Assembly (NCBI GenBank): GCA_017615065.1
Contig: JAGAAY010000105.1
Coordinates: 1 to 45,584 of the forward strand
Direction of reading: 5' to 3'
Length of the DNA stretch: 45,584 nt
Source: Bacteroidales bacterium
Lineage (GTDB): Bacteria; Bacteroidota; Bacteroidia; Bacteroidales; UBA932
The position numbers were made by a program, and so were the translations under genes. Every line of letters begins with the position of its first letter. Within the stretch, counting starts at the first letter, position 1. The notes below the pieces were generated by a model. That model made no database searches. It was not told where the DNA came from and worked only from the letters and a program-made list of their open reading frames with translations. Shown piece after piece: positions 23,301 to 33,700 of this stretch.

Positions 23301-26300
23301 ATGCTGAAACAACTTAAATATATCGTGGCGGGATTGTGCCTTATGTTGCCAATCCTTGTCCAGGCACAAGGCAGCCGTGTTGTCAAGGGTACGGTGACTG
23401 ACGATTCCGGAGAACCTCTTCCCGGTGTTGTCGTTTTGATCTCAGGTACATCAAAGGCCGAGATTACCGATTTTGACGGTAAGTATTCCATAAGCGTAAA
23501 AGAGGACCAGTCGCTTGAATTTTCTTGCATCGGCTATACAACTCAAACTATCCCTGTCGGCAACAGGGCAGTTATTGACGTAAAAATGGAAGAAGATTCC
23601 TTCATGTTGGAGGAAACCGTTGTCGTGGGTTATGGCACCCAGAGAAAAATCGACCTTACAGGTGCTGTGGAGCAGGTCGGCAGTGACGTTTTCGTGGCCC
23701 GTCCCAACTCCAACGTAACCCAGATGCTTGAGGGTGCAATCCCTAACCTGAACATCTCCCTGGAGGACGGTAAACCTATCCGTACAGCTGATTTCAACGT
23801 CCGTGGAACCACTTCCATCGGCCAGGGCGGCAGCGCTCTCATCCTCATAGACGGAGTTGAGGGAGACCCTGCTTATCTGAACCCGGACGATATCGCTTCC
23901 GTATCCGTGCTGAAGGATGCGGCCTCGGCGGCCATTTATGGATCACGTGCACCTTACGGAGTTGTGCTCATTACAACAAAGAATGCATCCAAGAGCAAGA
24001 TCGTGGTGAATTATTCCAACAATATCACCATGTCCCAGCCGGTAGTGAAACCTCAGTATGTAACTGACGGTTTCACATGGGCGGAGCATTACTATCTGGG
24101 CTACTGTAATTACAATAGTTCCAATCCCACCGATATGAATACTATAATGCCTTTCAACACGGCATGGCTCATAGAATACCGCTTGAGACGGGATCTGGGA
24201 AATCTTGGAACAATTGTAAGTGACGGATCATACCGTACCGAAGCCGGCGACTATGCTTATTTCGGTGAAGGAACTGACTGGTTCGGAATTCTGTACAAGG
24301 ATCATTCTTTTGCACAGACTCACAACTTCTCCGTATCGGGTTCATCCAACAATTTTGAGTATTACGTATCCGGCCGTCTGTACAATTTCTATGGCTTGTA
24401 CGATTCTGAAACCAACACAGACGACTGCCAGACCCAGAATATCAGGGTGAAAGTGGGTTATCAGGCATTCCCTTGGTTAAAGTTTACCAACAATTTTGAA
24501 CAGGGACACCGTAAATACAACAACCCCATTACATCTGCCGGAGGTGCAGGAAATATCTGGGCTCAGATAAATTCATCAGCTCCTCCCTGTATGCCCTTTT
24601 ATAATCCGGATGGAACGATGACCAAGGCTGCGGCCTATTCTGTGGGCGGTTTCCTCTATGGCAGCAGCAAGAATGTGTATGAGACTGATTATATCAGGAA
24701 TACAATAGGTTTCACAGCATCGTTCTTCGACAATGCACTTACCGTGAACGGAGATGCTACCTACAAACTGAACGACTACAACGGTATGATCCGTATTTAT
24801 CCCGATGAATTCTCCACCGGCCCCGGGAAAGTGGCAACAAAACCAGGTCTGATTTCATCCATTACGAAGGATCATGCCGACACCAAGTATCTGTCGGCCA
24901 ACCTGTATGCCGATTATACCAAGACTTTAGGAAAGCACTATTTCAAAGGCTTGGTCGGATACAACTACGAGCAAAGCGCTTATGCGAGGCTATATACCTA
25001 TAATACAGATATCCTTTCGGAACTGGTTGAAAGCGTGAGTCTGTCTTTCGGCACTGAAAAGAAGGCGGCGACGGATTCCTGGTCGAAATGGCGTTCCGTG
25101 GGCCTGTTCTCCCGTATCAACTACAGTTATGCCGACCGCTATCTCCTGCAGTTCAACGGAAGGTATGACGGATCCTCCAAATTCCCCGCAAACGAGCGCT
25201 GGGCTTTCTTCCCTTCTTTGTCTGCCGGTTGGAGATTAAGCGAAGAGCCGTGGATGCAGTCCATCGACAAGAAGGTCCTGTCAAATGCCAAGTTCCGTAT
25301 GTCGTGGGGTACGCTGGGAAACAGTAACGTCTCTCCTTATTATTATGATGAGAAGTTCTCGTTCAGCAACAGCCGTCTCCTTGGCGGATCGGTCTACCGC
25401 AAGACATCGTCACCGGCTCCTATTCCCACCAATCTTACCTGGGAAAGATCCACGACTTATGATGCGGGTATCGACCTGGGATTCCTAAACGACAGGCTTC
25501 AGTTTACCGGTGATATATACGTTCGCAAGACTCAGGATATGTTCACCGACGGTCCTTCAATCCAGGCAATCTACGGTGCAGATTCACCCAAAGGCAACTA
25601 CGCAGAACTATCCACACGCGGTTTTGAGCTTTCTCTGATTTGGAAGGACGGTTTCAACATTGCGTCGAAACCTTTTAATTACAGCATAAAGGCTACCTTG
25701 GCCGACTATGTTTCCAGAGTGGACAAATACAATAACGATACCGGTTTTATCGGCGGTAGCAATACTCCTGAATACTATGAGGGAATGATTATCGGTGAAC
25801 GCTGGGGGTTCGTCTGCAACGGCCTATGGCAGAATCAGGAAGATATCGACGTTGCTGAGGCCGGTGCCAGGGCTGCAGGGCAGTCTCATTACGATTCGCT
25901 TAACCAGATGGCCTCCGACTGGTCCCTGCATCCGGGCGATATGAAGATTGAGGATCTTAATGGAAACGGCTATATAGAACGCGGAGATCAAACACTCTCA
26001 AATCCGGGCGACCGTAAAATCATCGCCAATGTGGAACCACGGTTTCTCTACAGCTTCACTTTGAGTGCCGACTGGAACAACTTTTACGCTTCCATCTTCT
26101 TCCAGGGAGTGGGAAAGCGTGATTATATCACAGGAGGCGACAGCGGAATGATCTGGGGCCAGTATAACAGGCAGTACAACCAGATGCCAAAATGGCAGCT
26201 CGGAAACTACTGGACAGAGGAAAACCGCGATGCCTATATGCCGCGTTATTCCGCCCGTATGAGCCCGTTCTATTCTATTCAGAGAAGAGCCAGCACCAGA

Positions 26301-26576
26301 TATGTCATTGATGCTTCCTATATCAGGCTCAAGAATATCCAGTTTGGCTACAATCTTCCTGAAAAATGGGTCAAGCCCCTTCATGTTTCAAGGGCCAGCG
26401 TATTCTTCTCCGGTGAGAATATCTGGGACTGGTCACCTATGTACAAGCACATGTGGGGTACTGTGGATGTCCTAGGTCTTGGTGAAGATCCGGAGAACTC
26501 CGATTCCACCGCAGGTTCCGGTGGATGTTACCCCATCATGAGTTCATATAGTATTGGTGTCAATATCACATTCTAA
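23301..26576 (+). CDS. SusC-like TonB-dependent outer-membrane transporter
   Basis: A 1091-residue SusC/RagA-family porin importing oligosaccharides with energy from TonB. The signal peptide ends about residue 22 (LVQAQG). A carboxypeptidase-regulatory-like beta domain (about 27-100; GTVTDDSGEPLPGVVVLISG) leads to the SusC signature region EETVVVGYGTQRKIDLTGAV and the plug (VRGTTSIGQGGSALILIDGV). The beta-barrel ends in an aromatic-terminated strand (SYSIGVNITF). It pairs with the SusD-like lipoprotein 12 nt downstream. The imported substrate is not evident from the sequence. Confidence 0.97.
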   Translation: MLKQLKYIVAGLCLMLPILVQAQGSRVVKGTVTDDSGEPLPGVVVLISGTSKAEITDFDGKYSISVKEDQSLEFSCIGYTTQTIPVGNRAVIDVKMEEDSFMLEETVVVGYGTQRKIDLTGAVEQVGSDVFVARPNSNVTQMLEGAIPNLNISLEDGKPIRTADFNVRGTTSIGQGGSALILIDGVEGDPAYLNPDDIASVSVLKDAASAAIYGSRAPYGVVLITTKNASKSKIVVNYSNNITMSQPVVKPQYVTDGFTWAEHYYLGYCNYNSSNPTDMNTIMPFNTAWLIEYRLRRDLGNLGTIVSDGSYRTEAGDYAYFGEGTDWFGILYKDHSFAQTHNFSVSGSSNNFEYYVSGRLYNFYGLYDSETNTDDCQTQNIRVKVGYQAFPWLKFTNNFEQGHRKYNNPITSAGGAGNIWAQINSSAPPCMPFYNPDGTMTKAAAYSVGGFLYGSSKNVYETDYIRNTIGFTASFFDNALTVNGDATYKLNDYNGMIRIYPDEFSTGPGKVATKPGLISSITKDHADTKYLSANLYADYTKTLGKHYFKGLVGYNYEQSAYARLYTYNTDILSELVESVSLSFGTEKKAATDSWSKWRSVGLFSRINYSYADRYLLQFNGRYDGSSKFPANERWAFFPSLSAGWRLSEEPWMQSIDKKVLSNAKFRMSWGTLGNSNVSPYYYDEKFSFSNSRLLGGSVYRKTSSPAPIPTNLTWERSTTYDAGIDLGFLNDRLQFTGDIYVRKTQDMFTDGPSIQAIYGADSPKGNYAELSTRGFELSLIWKDGFNIASKPFNYSIKATLADYVSRVDKYNNDTGFIGGSNTPEYYEGMIIGERWGFVCNGLWQNQEDIDVAEAGARAAGQSHYDSLNQMASDWSLHPGDMKIEDLNGNGYIERGDQTLSNPGDRKIIANVEPRFLYSFTLSADWNNFYASIFFQGVGKRDYITGGDSGMIWGQYNRQYNQMPKWQLGNYWTEENRDAYMPRYSARMSPFYSIQRRASTRYVIDASYIRLKNIQFGYNLPEKWVKPLHVSRASVFFSGENIWDWSPMYKHMWGTVDVLGLGEDPENSDSTAGSGGCYPIMSSYSIGVNITF

Positions 26577-26588
26577 TCCTGCCGAATA

Positions 26589-28379
26589 ATGAAAAAGTCG
26601 ATATTACCTTTAGTTTTGATCTTCGTCAGCCTTGGCGCAGTTGTATCCTGTGATCTTACCGAGTCGCCGAAGTCCCAGGCAGGCACTTCCCTTGTGTTTG
26701 GCTCCGAAACAGGCCTCAGGTCGTACTGTTATTCATTCTATAGCCTTCTTCCTGGCGGGTCCAATGCCCATAGCCAGGATGATGATATGGTAGATTATGT
26801 GGCTAAACCAAGCTTCGGGCTGTTTGAAACCGGAGGCCTTACACCGGATTCACAGAGTTCCTGGGGATGGGAAAGTATCAGGAATGTGAATTATTTCCTC
26901 GATCACAATATCGATCCTGACGTTCCACAGCAGGTTCGTGACAATTATAGCGGTATAGCGCGTTTCTTCAGGGCATGGCTCTATTACAACAAGCTTGTCG
27001 ATTATGGCGAGGTGCCATGGGTGGACCACGTGCTGAATCCCGGCGATCCGGAATTGACTGCACCACGAGACAGCAGGGATGTTATTATCCGAAACATCAT
27101 AGCAGACTGCGACTTTGCATTCGAACACATCACTGCCGACAACTCAAAAAACGGCATGGCCTGTTTCGTGAACAAATGGTGCGCCCTGCTGCTTAAATCC
27201 AGGATTTGCCTTTACGAGGCATCCTGGAGGAAATATCACGCGGGAACTGCATATGTGTCCGGTTGCGAAATATCGCCAGAGGAACTATACACCCAGGCTG
27301 CCGATGCTGCCGCAATTATTATGGAGAGCGGAGCTTTCACGCTTCACACTTCAACGGAATACAAGAACGGACGCGGTTCTTATCGTGACCTGTTCTCCAG
27401 TGACAGCGTTCCAACCGACGAAGTGATGCTTGCCGTACAGAACGATGCCACCCTTTCTGTCGGATACGCGAACTACTTCTACAATGTACAGCCTACCGGT
27501 CACTATTCCCTCACGCGCCCTTTTGTCAATACCTATCTGAACAGGGACGGCTCCTTCTACAGCGAAACCAAAGCCGACGGTACATACAAGACTTTCTTTG
27601 AGGAAACAAGCAGCAGGGACCTTCGTCTTAACCAGACCATCCGTGCCTACGATTATACCTGCAAGGATGCGAAAGGCAATTATGTGTCCACGACGGCCGA
27701 TTATACCTATTCACTTACCGGATATCATATTACCAAATACACAATAGATGATGTTGCCTGCAACGTTTATGGCGCCAACGGTAATGATATTCCCGTCATG
27801 CGCTATGCCGAGGTCCTTCTGAATTATGCCGAGGCAAAAGCCGAACTGGGAACTCTCACCGATGATGACTGGAAAAACACCATCGGGGCATTACGTCGCA
27901 GGGCCGGCATCACAGGCGGCAATCTGGACACCAAGCCCACGGCTGTGGACAACTATCTGAAGAATACTTTCTATCCTGACATATCAAATCCTGTTATCCT
28001 TGAGATACGCCGCGAGCGCACTTGTGAACTGTGCCTCGAAGGATTCAGGAAGAGAGACCTTAAACGCTGGGCATGCGGCAGCCTGTGGGCGAATGCCCAA
28101 TGGACAGGAATCTTTATTCCGGCAACAGACATTCCGCTGGACATGAACGGAGACGGCGTTAACGATGTGTGTTTTGTCGATAAAGGCGCCCCTGCCGGAG
28201 CCGGTGACATCGCGGTGTCTATAGCAAGCCCTCTCAAGTACCTGGCGGTCCCTGGAGGCAAAGTCCTTCAATATGCTTTGACCGGTCGCGTATGGAACGA
28301 TAAGATGTATCTGGAGCCGATAGCGACAGTAGACATTACAATGAATCAAAACCTTCTACCCAATAACCCTGGATATTAA
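26589..28379 (+). CDS. SusD/RagB-family glycan-binding lipoprotein
   Basis: A 596-residue surface lipoprotein forming the lid over the SusC barrel. The lipobox is GAVVSC (Cys about residue 21). The family helices include NYFLDHNI, RFFRAWLYYNKLVDYGEVPW, VMRYAEVLLNYAEAKAELG and EIRRERTCELCLEGFRKRDL, the TPR-like scaffold seen in SusD proteins. It sits directly behind SusC, as is standard. Next is a FN3/beta-helix lipoprotein that takes the SusE-like position. Confidence 0.96.
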   Translation: MKKSILPLVLIFVSLGAVVSCDLTESPKSQAGTSLVFGSETGLRSYCYSFYSLLPGGSNAHSQDDDMVDYVAKPSFGLFETGGLTPDSQSSWGWESIRNVNYFLDHNIDPDVPQQVRDNYSGIARFFRAWLYYNKLVDYGEVPWVDHVLNPGDPELTAPRDSRDVIIRNIIADCDFAFEHITADNSKNGMACFVNKWCALLLKSRICLYEASWRKYHAGTAYVSGCEISPEELYTQAADAAAIIMESGAFTLHTSTEYKNGRGSYRDLFSSDSVPTDEVMLAVQNDATLSVGYANYFYNVQPTGHYSLTRPFVNTYLNRDGSFYSETKADGTYKTFFEETSSRDLRLNQTIRAYDYTCKDAKGNYVSTTADYTYSLTGYHITKYTIDDVACNVYGANGNDIPVMRYAEVLLNYAEAKAELGTLTDDDWKNTIGALRRRAGITGGNLDTKPTAVDNYLKNTFYPDISNPVILEIRRERTCELCLEGFRKRDLKRWACGSLWANAQWTGIFIPATDIPLDMNGDGVNDVCFVDKGAPAGAGDIAVSIASPLKYLAVPGGKVLQYALTGRVWNDKMYLEPIATVDITMNQNLLPNNPGY

Positions 28380-28391
28380 TACCAAAAGAAT

Positions 28392-30722
28392 ATGAAACGT
28401 TTTCTTTCAATCCTTTCAGGCGTCGCCCTGATAGTTTCACTCTTTTCAGGATGTAAAGAGAAAGAACCGGAACCGGAGAAAGTCGACTTGAACGCTCCAG
28501 TAATTACTGCAATTGCCGATGGCAATGCTGTTGTCGTCTCCTGGAAGACGGTAACTAATGCCACAGGCTACAAAGTGGAATTCAAGAAAGCCGACGCTGC
28601 CGAGTTTACAATGGCCGGTACTGCGTCGTATAGTCCTTACCGTGTTACCGGACTGGACTACGGAAACACGTATGAGTTCCGTGTAAAAGCCACTTGCGGT
28701 GAATCGGAAAGTGAATATTCCAATGTGGCGTCTGTCGGTGTTTTCAATTTGCTTCCCAAGACCACCGTGTCATTAAACGCCGGTATTACCTTTATTGACG
28801 TAGAGTGGGAAGCTGTGGAAGGCGCTGCGTCTTACCAGGTGGAGCATAAGATCACTGCGTCAAGCGAGTATACGGTGGACTTTACCGTTGCCGCGGCAGA
28901 CATCGACAATCTTCACAGGATTACCAATCTTCAGAGCGGTGTCTCCTACGATGTTCGTGTGGGAGCCATAGCAGAAGGTTACAGCATGTCCTATTCGGAT
29001 CCGGCCACAGTTGCGACTACTGAGGCTCCTTCTACTTTGATTGAAACCGGAGCCCAGCTGGTATCATGGCTTGGAAGCATCAATAATGGATATACGGATG
29101 TGGCCGCTCTGGCGAACGATATTGATATGCAGGGCTTGACCATCACTTCTGCAAGCGGATTCGCCGGCACCCTTGAAGGTCAGGGCTTTGCCATCAAGAA
29201 TCTGGTGTCTTCAGTCCCTCTGTTTGCCGAGAACAGCGGTGCTATAAAGAACCTGACACTGGATGAGTCCTGCGCCTTTACGCCGTCAACCAAAGTATTT
29301 GGCGCGCTTGTAGCGATGGACAACGGCGGCTCTTATACATCCATCAGTACTGCGGCAAGTATCACTTATACGGCCACTTCCAATATTGAAGAGAATTTTG
29401 TCATCGGAGGCCTCGTGGGTGTTTCAAATTCGGAAGCTGTAAGTCGTTTTACTTCTTGCTCCAACAGCGGTGCAATTACACTCAATGCTGCCGGATATAC
29501 ACACTGGGCCGTAGCTATAGGTGGTATCATCGGCTATACCAAGCAGTCGGTATTCGAATCCTGTACCAACGATGGCGCAATATCTCTTAGCGCGCTTTAT
29601 GCAGACAATTTCCACCAGTGGTCTTTTGTCACAGAAGCGACGGCAGATCCTGATGGCAACACATGTATCGGAGGTATAGTTGGAAAAGCCTGGGATATAA
29701 ACACAGATTACGAAAGTACATTCAATCAGTGTGAGAACCTTGAAGGAGGTATTATTACCGTGTCCCATACCGCATTCAATACATTGGCAAATGACACCAG
29801 GGATTATGGCTGTGTGAATGTGGGCGGAATCTGTGGACAAGGAAACGGTACTATTCAAAAAAATCATAACCGGGCCACAATTAATGTGTCTGTTTCAGCC
29901 ACGGATGTGGATTATTATAAAAGACAGAACAACCTGGTGCATGTGGGCGGAATTGTTGGAAAGAGTTACAGGGGCATGAGCATCAGTTCCAGTTCCAACC
30001 GGGCTCCCATCAATGTGGCATACGACGGATCCTGGGATGAAAAAATCAGATATATGTCAGCTGTCGGAGGTATCTGTGGATCTGAGGGATATAACTCCAG
30101 TACTTCAAGAATCTATTACAGTACTAACCACGGTCCGATAACCGTAACCGGGGAGGGCACCCTCTGTGTAGGAGGTATCTGCGGTGCCCTGAGTTACCAG
30201 AGGGGTAACAAGGTTTACAATACCGCCACCATAATTGCCAATATCAGGAAGGGATACGTCGGCGGCTTGATGGGTGGTTCCGAAGGAGGTGCTTCAAGTA
30301 CTGGAATAAAGAGTTCCTGGTGCGAAGCGGATATTACGACAAAATCCTCATTATCCGACCGCTACAGTATCTCTACCGGTGGCCTTATCGGTTGTAATTT
30401 AATTGGCAATGCCACAGATCTCCTGACCTCACAGGAATCCGAGGGTGCCTGCCATTATTATGGTAACATCGTATCAACGGGCCAGATCAAAGTGGGAATG
30501 GCGGTTGGATGGGATTATGCTTCCGGTAAAGAGCACATCTATGGAAGTGAGGATTACAAAATCAAGCTTTCTGGCTCCATCCATCGCTGGGGATTCAATG
30601 CCGATACCGAAATGGCAGAACCTCAGACAATAACATCTTCTAATGTTATGGACTTTGCCATCGGAACGATAAAAGAGACAACTGTTACAATTTATGCGGA
30701 GTGTCCCTCAACAACAGAATAA
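28392..30722 (+). CDS. Surface lipoprotein with two fibronectin type III domains and a repeat beta-helix
   Basis: A 776-residue protein in the SusE/F position. The lipobox is SLFSGC, followed by the charged KEKEPEPEK expected of a surface-exported lipoprotein. Two FN3-like domains span about 35-118 and 120-212. From about residue 215 onward are repeated units with GGLVG / GGIIGYT / GGIVGKA / GGICGQG glycine turns and CSNSGAI-type strands. These resemble GLUG-like parallel beta-helices used for carbohydrate or surface binding. This repeat region is paralogous to residues ~310-870 of the next gene product. There is no catalytic signature. Glycan binding is inferred from context. Confidence 0.8.
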   Translation: MKRFLSILSGVALIVSLFSGCKEKEPEPEKVDLNAPVITAIADGNAVVVSWKTVTNATGYKVEFKKADAAEFTMAGTASYSPYRVTGLDYGNTYEFRVKATCGESESEYSNVASVGVFNLLPKTTVSLNAGITFIDVEWEAVEGAASYQVEHKITASSEYTVDFTVAAADIDNLHRITNLQSGVSYDVRVGAIAEGYSMSYSDPATVATTEAPSTLIETGAQLVSWLGSINNGYTDVAALANDIDMQGLTITSASGFAGTLEGQGFAIKNLVSSVPLFAENSGAIKNLTLDESCAFTPSTKVFGALVAMDNGGSYTSISTAASITYTATSNIEENFVIGGLVGVSNSEAVSRFTSCSNSGAITLNAAGYTHWAVAIGGIIGYTKQSVFESCTNDGAISLSALYADNFHQWSFVTEATADPDGNTCIGGIVGKAWDINTDYESTFNQCENLEGGIITVSHTAFNTLANDTRDYGCVNVGGICGQGNGTIQKNHNRATINVSVSATDVDYYKRQNNLVHVGGIVGKSYRGMSISSSSNRAPINVAYDGSWDEKIRYMSAVGGICGSEGYNSSTSRIYYSTNHGPITVTGEGTLCVGGICGALSYQRGNKVYNTATIIANIRKGYVGGLMGGSEGGASSTGIKSSWCEADITTKSSLSDRYSISTGGLIGCNLIGNATDLLTSQESEGACHYYGNIVSTGQIKVGMAVGWDYASGKEHIYGSEDYKIKLSGSIHRWGFNADTEMAEPQTITSSNVMDFAIGTIKETTVTIYAECPSTTE

Positions 30723-30752
30723 ACTAATAAATCAAGTTATAAATCAACAATT

Positions 30753-33700
30753 ATGAAATCAAAATTCTTGTTTGTCACATGCCTTTTTGCTGCAGCGCTG
30801 GTCGCCTGCACGCAGAAAGAGCAGCCCATCGAGGAGCCGACACCTCCGGAGGAGGAAGAAGTAGTTGTTCCTGAGGGCGATTTCTCCTACACTTTTAAAA
30901 TTGCTTCAGAAGAGACCAAATCCACCTTTGCTTCCAACCATATCGCCTGGGAGGATGGTGACTTGATTGCTGCGTATGCAAAAACTTCAAAGAACAAGTA
31001 CACTGAGGTAGATGTTAACGGTGACGACGTTACCATGACCATCAGGAGCACAGTGGCTCTTTCAGCCGGAGACATGGTTTATGCCTATGCGCCTTTTAAT
31101 AAGGCGAATAACGAGGCCGAAGCTACTGCCGTCACAATGGAGATTCCGCGCAACCAGGTTTCCGGCAGTGCTGCCGCAATGCCGATGGTAGCCCTTCCAT
31201 TTCAGCTGACTGGAGCCGTTGACTCATATACCGATACCGAAGTTGGCACGCTGCAGTTTCTGAACCTGGGCTCGGTCATCAAACTGAACATTTACAAGAG
31301 CAATGGCTTTACGGCAAATGAGGTAATCGAGAATGTGACGTTCCAGGCGGGTGCTCCATGCGCAGGTTCTTTCACATATGACCTTACCGGAGTAACTGAG
31401 ATTCCTGAAGCCATCAGTGGCTATACCGAAACAGATGTCGTTGTGACCGGGAATGGTGCGAGCCCCATTACCGTGGGCTCAAGCAAGGAAAACGGAGGTG
31501 TATTCTACATTGTCGTCGCTCCTGGAACATACGGTGGAACATTTGTGATTCGCACCAATGCCGGCGACTATACCTACGTTTCCGGCTCTGACAGGGAGTA
31601 TAAGCGTGCCGCTCTCAAGCCCTTGAATCTGGACCTTGCCAGCGCAAACTGGACACCGGTTATGGGCGGTTATGACAACAGTATTGACTCTTCTCGTGAG
31701 CTGGCCGCCTTCCTTGCAGGTACTTCTTCCAGTGACACGGATACTTACAATATCACAGCAGACCTTGACATGACCGGTTACACCATCACCAGCGCCTCCG
31801 GCTTCGGCGGTACTCTGAACGGTAACGACCACGTTATAAGCAACATCACTTCCAATGTTCCTCTATTTGCCGAGATAAGCGGTTCCGTGAGCAACCTTAC
31901 CATTGACGGCGTATTTACGCCTGCCCAGACCGTTACGGAGTTCGGTGCCCTTGCCGCTCTTGACAACGGTGGAACTTACACTAATGTTAATACGGCTGCA
32001 AGCATTACTATTACTGCCACCGGGAACATAACCAACAACATCGCCCTTGGTGGTCTGATCGGTGCATCCAATAACGCTAGCGGCAGTACTTTTGATCACT
32101 GCTCCAACAGCGGCTCCATCACGATTGATGCAACGGCATATACTCACTGGGCTGTTGCCATGGCAGGTATCGTTGGCTGGACAAGGAAGTCCACCTTCAA
32201 TTACTGCACAAACAGCGGCCCTGTATCCCTCTATGCCCAGTACGGTGACGGCTATTCCCACCAGTGGTCCTTCATAAGCAGTGAAACTACTGATACTGAC
32301 GGCAATATCAGCGTGGCCGGTATTTGTGGAAGGGCATTGGATCACGAGAAGACTACAGATATCAAGAGCAGTTATAATCACTGTGAGAATCTTGCTGCAG
32401 GTGCCATTACCCTGAATCACGGTCATATGGACGCACTTCCGAAGGTCGATAAGACCGGATGCCTGAATGTGGCGGGAATCTGCGGCCAGAGTAACGGAAC
32501 CATGGAAAGCTGCGTCAACTATGCGACCATCACGGCTATTGCCATCTGTCCTGCGAATAATGATTATTGGTCGAGACGCCCCTGCCTGCTCAAGGTCGGA
32601 GGAATCGCCGGCCTGACCTGGGAAGGGCTCAGCATTAATTCTTGCTCCAACAGGGGTGCCATAAACGTCAACTACGACGGCTCATGGGATGATACAACAA
32701 GAAATATGTCAGCTGTCGGAGGTGTCATTGGAAAACAAGGTTACGGCCTCTCCAACGCAAAGGTTACTTTCAGCACCAATCGCGGACCCATTACCGTTAC
32801 TGGAAATAGCCATATCGCCGTTGGCGGCATCACCGGATCTTCAGGATCCATGCGTGGGTGCAGGGTATACGATTCAGCTCCAATCAACGTAAGTTGCAAG
32901 AAGGGCTATGTGGGTGGCCTGCTAGGTTTTGCAGACGGAAGTTCTCAGTATCAATACATCCGTACTTCCTATTGCGAGGCTGACATTACTGCTGAGAATA
33001 TATGGAATACGGACCGCACCGTAGTATCCGTCGGCGGCCTTATCGGCTACTTTGCTACCGGCGCAACAGGAAGCTATCCGAGCCTTGTCCCTTATTCCAC
33101 TGATTCGCAGCGTTGTCACTATACCGGCAACATCGTTTCTACCTCTTCGATGAAGGTGGGTATGGTCATAGGTCAGATTGGCGGCGATAATGTAAAGGTG
33201 TTCGGCACTTCAGAGACTCCGATTCTGGTAACCGGTACCATCCATCGCTGGGGCGTTGATTATGATACCGCAATGAGCGAGCCACTGACAATTCACGCCG
33301 GTAATGTTGAGGATTATGCTATCGGTTCCAAGGCAGGCACGGTGACCATCTATGTGGCCAGCGAAACGCCTGCTCCCACACCAGTTGCGAATCTCACGCT
33401 GATGAGTTTCAACATCCGTGAAGGAAGCAACTGGAGCAGTCGCAAGAGCCCCATTGTATCGATGATCAACGGCGAAAACCCGGACATCATCGGCCTTCAG
33501 GAGGTCAAGGACCTGGATGTATGGGACCATATGTCAGAGGATCATCCCTGGGATTATCTCAGGGATCACCTCACCGCCTACACCGGCTATCGCTACAGCG
33601 ACAAGACCAATGCCATTCTCTATAAGACCAGCACGGTGGAACTCTCCAATACCGGTTACTTCTGGCTTCGCGACAGTTATAGCAGTGAAGGCAACAGCTG